Assembly: GCF_000720255.1 (NCBI RefSeq)
Contig: NZ_JOJE01000037.1
Span: 1-64,000 of the forward strand
Source of the DNA: Streptomyces griseus subsp. griseus
GTDB lineage: Bacteria; Actinomycetota; Actinomycetes; Streptomycetales; Streptomycetaceae
Direction: 5' to 3'
Length of the DNA: 64,000 nt
Position 1 is the first letter of the stretch. Every line of letters starts with the position of its first letter. The translations under genes were made by a program, and so were the position numbers. A model generated the notes under the pieces. That model did no database searches and was not told where the DNA came from. It worked only from the letters and a program-made list of their open reading frames with translations. Positions 63,153 to 64,000 of this stretch are shown here, piece after piece.

Positions 63153-63420
63153 GCGAACACCACGGCACACGCGCGGCCCGGCTGGTGCGAACACCACGGC
63201 ACACGCGCGGCCCGGCTGGTGCGAACACCACGGCACACGCGCGGCACGACCTGCGCCCGGCGGTGCCAACACCGCCGAACGACCTGCGCGGCCCGGCGGC
63301 ACCAACACCGCCGAACGACCTGCGGCCCCGTGGCACCAACACCGCCGAACGACCTGCGGCCCGGCGGTGCCAACACCGCCGCACGACCTGCGGCCCCGTG
63401 GCACCAACACCGCCGCACCT
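63153..63420. repeat. Diverged 34-bp tandem repeat array
   Basis: Two related families share a 34-bp period. GCGAACACCACGGCACACGC copies start at 63153, 63187 and 63221. Copies containing CCAACACCGCCGAACGACC are spaced 36, 34, 34 and 34 bp between 63266 and 63404. A 44-bp junction unit joins them. The rest of the 572-base gap (62913-63484) is GC-rich without a gene; many frames stay open through the array but encode only Arg/Val/Cys/Trp-rich nonsense. Confidence 0.9.
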
Positions 63421-63484
63421 CGCGGGGCCCGGGCGGGGCGGGCCGCGCGGCGTCGCGGCCCCCTGCTGGGCCTACGCTGAACGT

Positions 63485-64000
63485 ATGAGCAAGCAGAGCG
63501 GACGCGGGCGCGTCGCGGGGCTTCCGGAGTGGGACCGCTGCGCGGTCATGGGAGTCGTGAACGTCACCCCCGATTCCTTCTCCGACGGCGGCCGCTGGTT
63601 CGACACGACGGCCGCCGTCAAGCACGGCCTCGAACTCGTCACCGAGGGCGCGGACCTCGTCGACGTCGGCGGCGAATCCACCCGCCCCGGCGCCACCCGC
63701 GTCGACGAGGACGAGGAACTGCGACGCGTCGTCCCCGTGGTCCGCGGCCTCGCCTCAGAAGGTGTCCTCGTCTCCGTCGACACCATGCGCGCCTCCGTCG
63801 CCGAACAGGCCCTCGCCGCGGGCGCCGCCCTCGTCAACGACGTCAGCGGCGGCCTCGCCGACCCCGCGATGATCCCGGTCGTCGCCCGGGCCGGCGCCCC
63901 CTTCGTCGTCATGCACTGGCGCGGCTTCCTCCAGGGCGGCAGCGCCAAGGGCGTGTACGGCGACGTCGTCACCGAAGTCCTCGACGAACTCCACGCGCGT
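63485..64000 (+). CDS. folP: Dihydropteroate synthase, cut by the window end
   Basis: The first 172 codons of the folate enzyme that joins p-aminobenzoate to hydroxymethyl-dihydropterin pyrophosphate, the sulfonamide target. Visible motifs are VMGVVNVTPDSFSDGG, VDVGGESTRPGA, LVSVDTMRASV, LVNDVSGGLADP and the FVVMHWRG segment. The ATG 63485 is followed by a short basic lead (SKQSGRGRVAGLPEW). The C-terminal part with the second substrate loop and the SxRK motif lies beyond the window. It is the last gene seen. Confidence 0.95.
   Translation, partial: MSKQSGRGRVAGLPEWDRCAVMGVVNVTPDSFSDGGRWFDTTAAVKHGLELVTEGADLVDVGGESTRPGATRVDEDEELRRVVPVVRGLASEGVLVSVDTMRASVAEQALAAGAALVNDVSGGLADPAMIPVVARAGAPFVVMHWRGFLQGGSAKGVYGDVVTEVLDELHAR

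Noticed and set aside
63039..63625. Minus-strand ORFs upstream of folP
   Set aside because: They are translations of the 34-bp array running antisense into folP, rich in Arg, Val, Cys and Trp and unlike any protein family.

Overview
The window is chromosomal DNA from an actinomycete, almost certainly a Streptomyces. It is very GC-rich throughout, with GTG, TTG and ATG starts and dense 4-nt ATGA/GTGA gene overlaps. It carries family hallmarks such as Lsr2, DisA, the sigE-cseABC operon, ClpC with SigR/ClgR-type control sites, and a second NuoD. From memory, the gene order matches the S. coelicolor core region running from trpRS1 (about SCO3334) to folP (about SCO3398). I could not run an alignment to prove that. 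No phage, insertion sequence, CRISPR array or biosynthetic cluster is visible.

Layout. Positions 1-230 look like the promoter and leader of an rRNA operon reading leftwards out of the window. Positions 373-1563 hold a tryptophanyl-tRNA synthetase (trpS1) behind a textbook Trp attenuator. From 1.5 to 16.7 kb come a GlxA-type regulator, an isochorismatase-fold hydrolase, proC, an ABC-2 exporter with a palindrome over its start codon, a decayed SulP transporter, a methyltransferase, a Ser/Thr kinase with a beta-propeller ectodomain, ilvD, a TetR plus sugar isomerase pair, and a Ppx/GppA phosphatase. From 16.7 to 27.7 kb come a Cys-rich protein, a striking sigma/anti-sigma/BACON membrane fusion, radA-disA (repair and c-di-AMP), a PAP2 phosphatase, a two-component pair whose kinase carries an extra C-terminal extracytoplasmic domain, and mutY.

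From 27.9 to 31.4 kb lies the cell-envelope stress operon sigE-cseA-cseB-cseC. From 31.8 to 34.1 kb lies a DHA2 drug exporter divergent from its TetR, with a very large nested palindrome between them. From 34.1 to 42.3 kb come an M23 peptidase, a secreted HAD phosphatase, clpC, lsr2, an ArgA-type acetyltransferase, a BlaI-type repressor and small proteins. From 43.4 to 48.8 kb lies one tightly overlapping operon for CoA and NAD synthesis (DUF2520/PanG-like, panC, nadB, nadC, coaX). From 49 to 64 kb come a threonine-aldolase-like enzyme, an ArsR regulator with a perfect palindrome, another two-component pair, MidA beside nuoD2, paired PH-domain membrane proteins, a coiled-coil protein, an esterase, an MprF-like membrane protein and the start of folP.

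Many intergenic gaps are filled with unrelated tandem repeats (unit lengths 12/24, 20, 25, 27, 34, 37, 41 and 61 bp). They hold many reading frames open and generate false ORFs. The most interesting items are the sigma/anti-sigma/BACON fusion, the Trp attenuator, the SigR/ClgR architecture upstream of clpC, the MFS/TetR palindrome, the DUF2520 gene in the pan-nad-coaX operon, the MidA-nuoD2 pairing and the histidine kinase with a periplasm-like tail domain.
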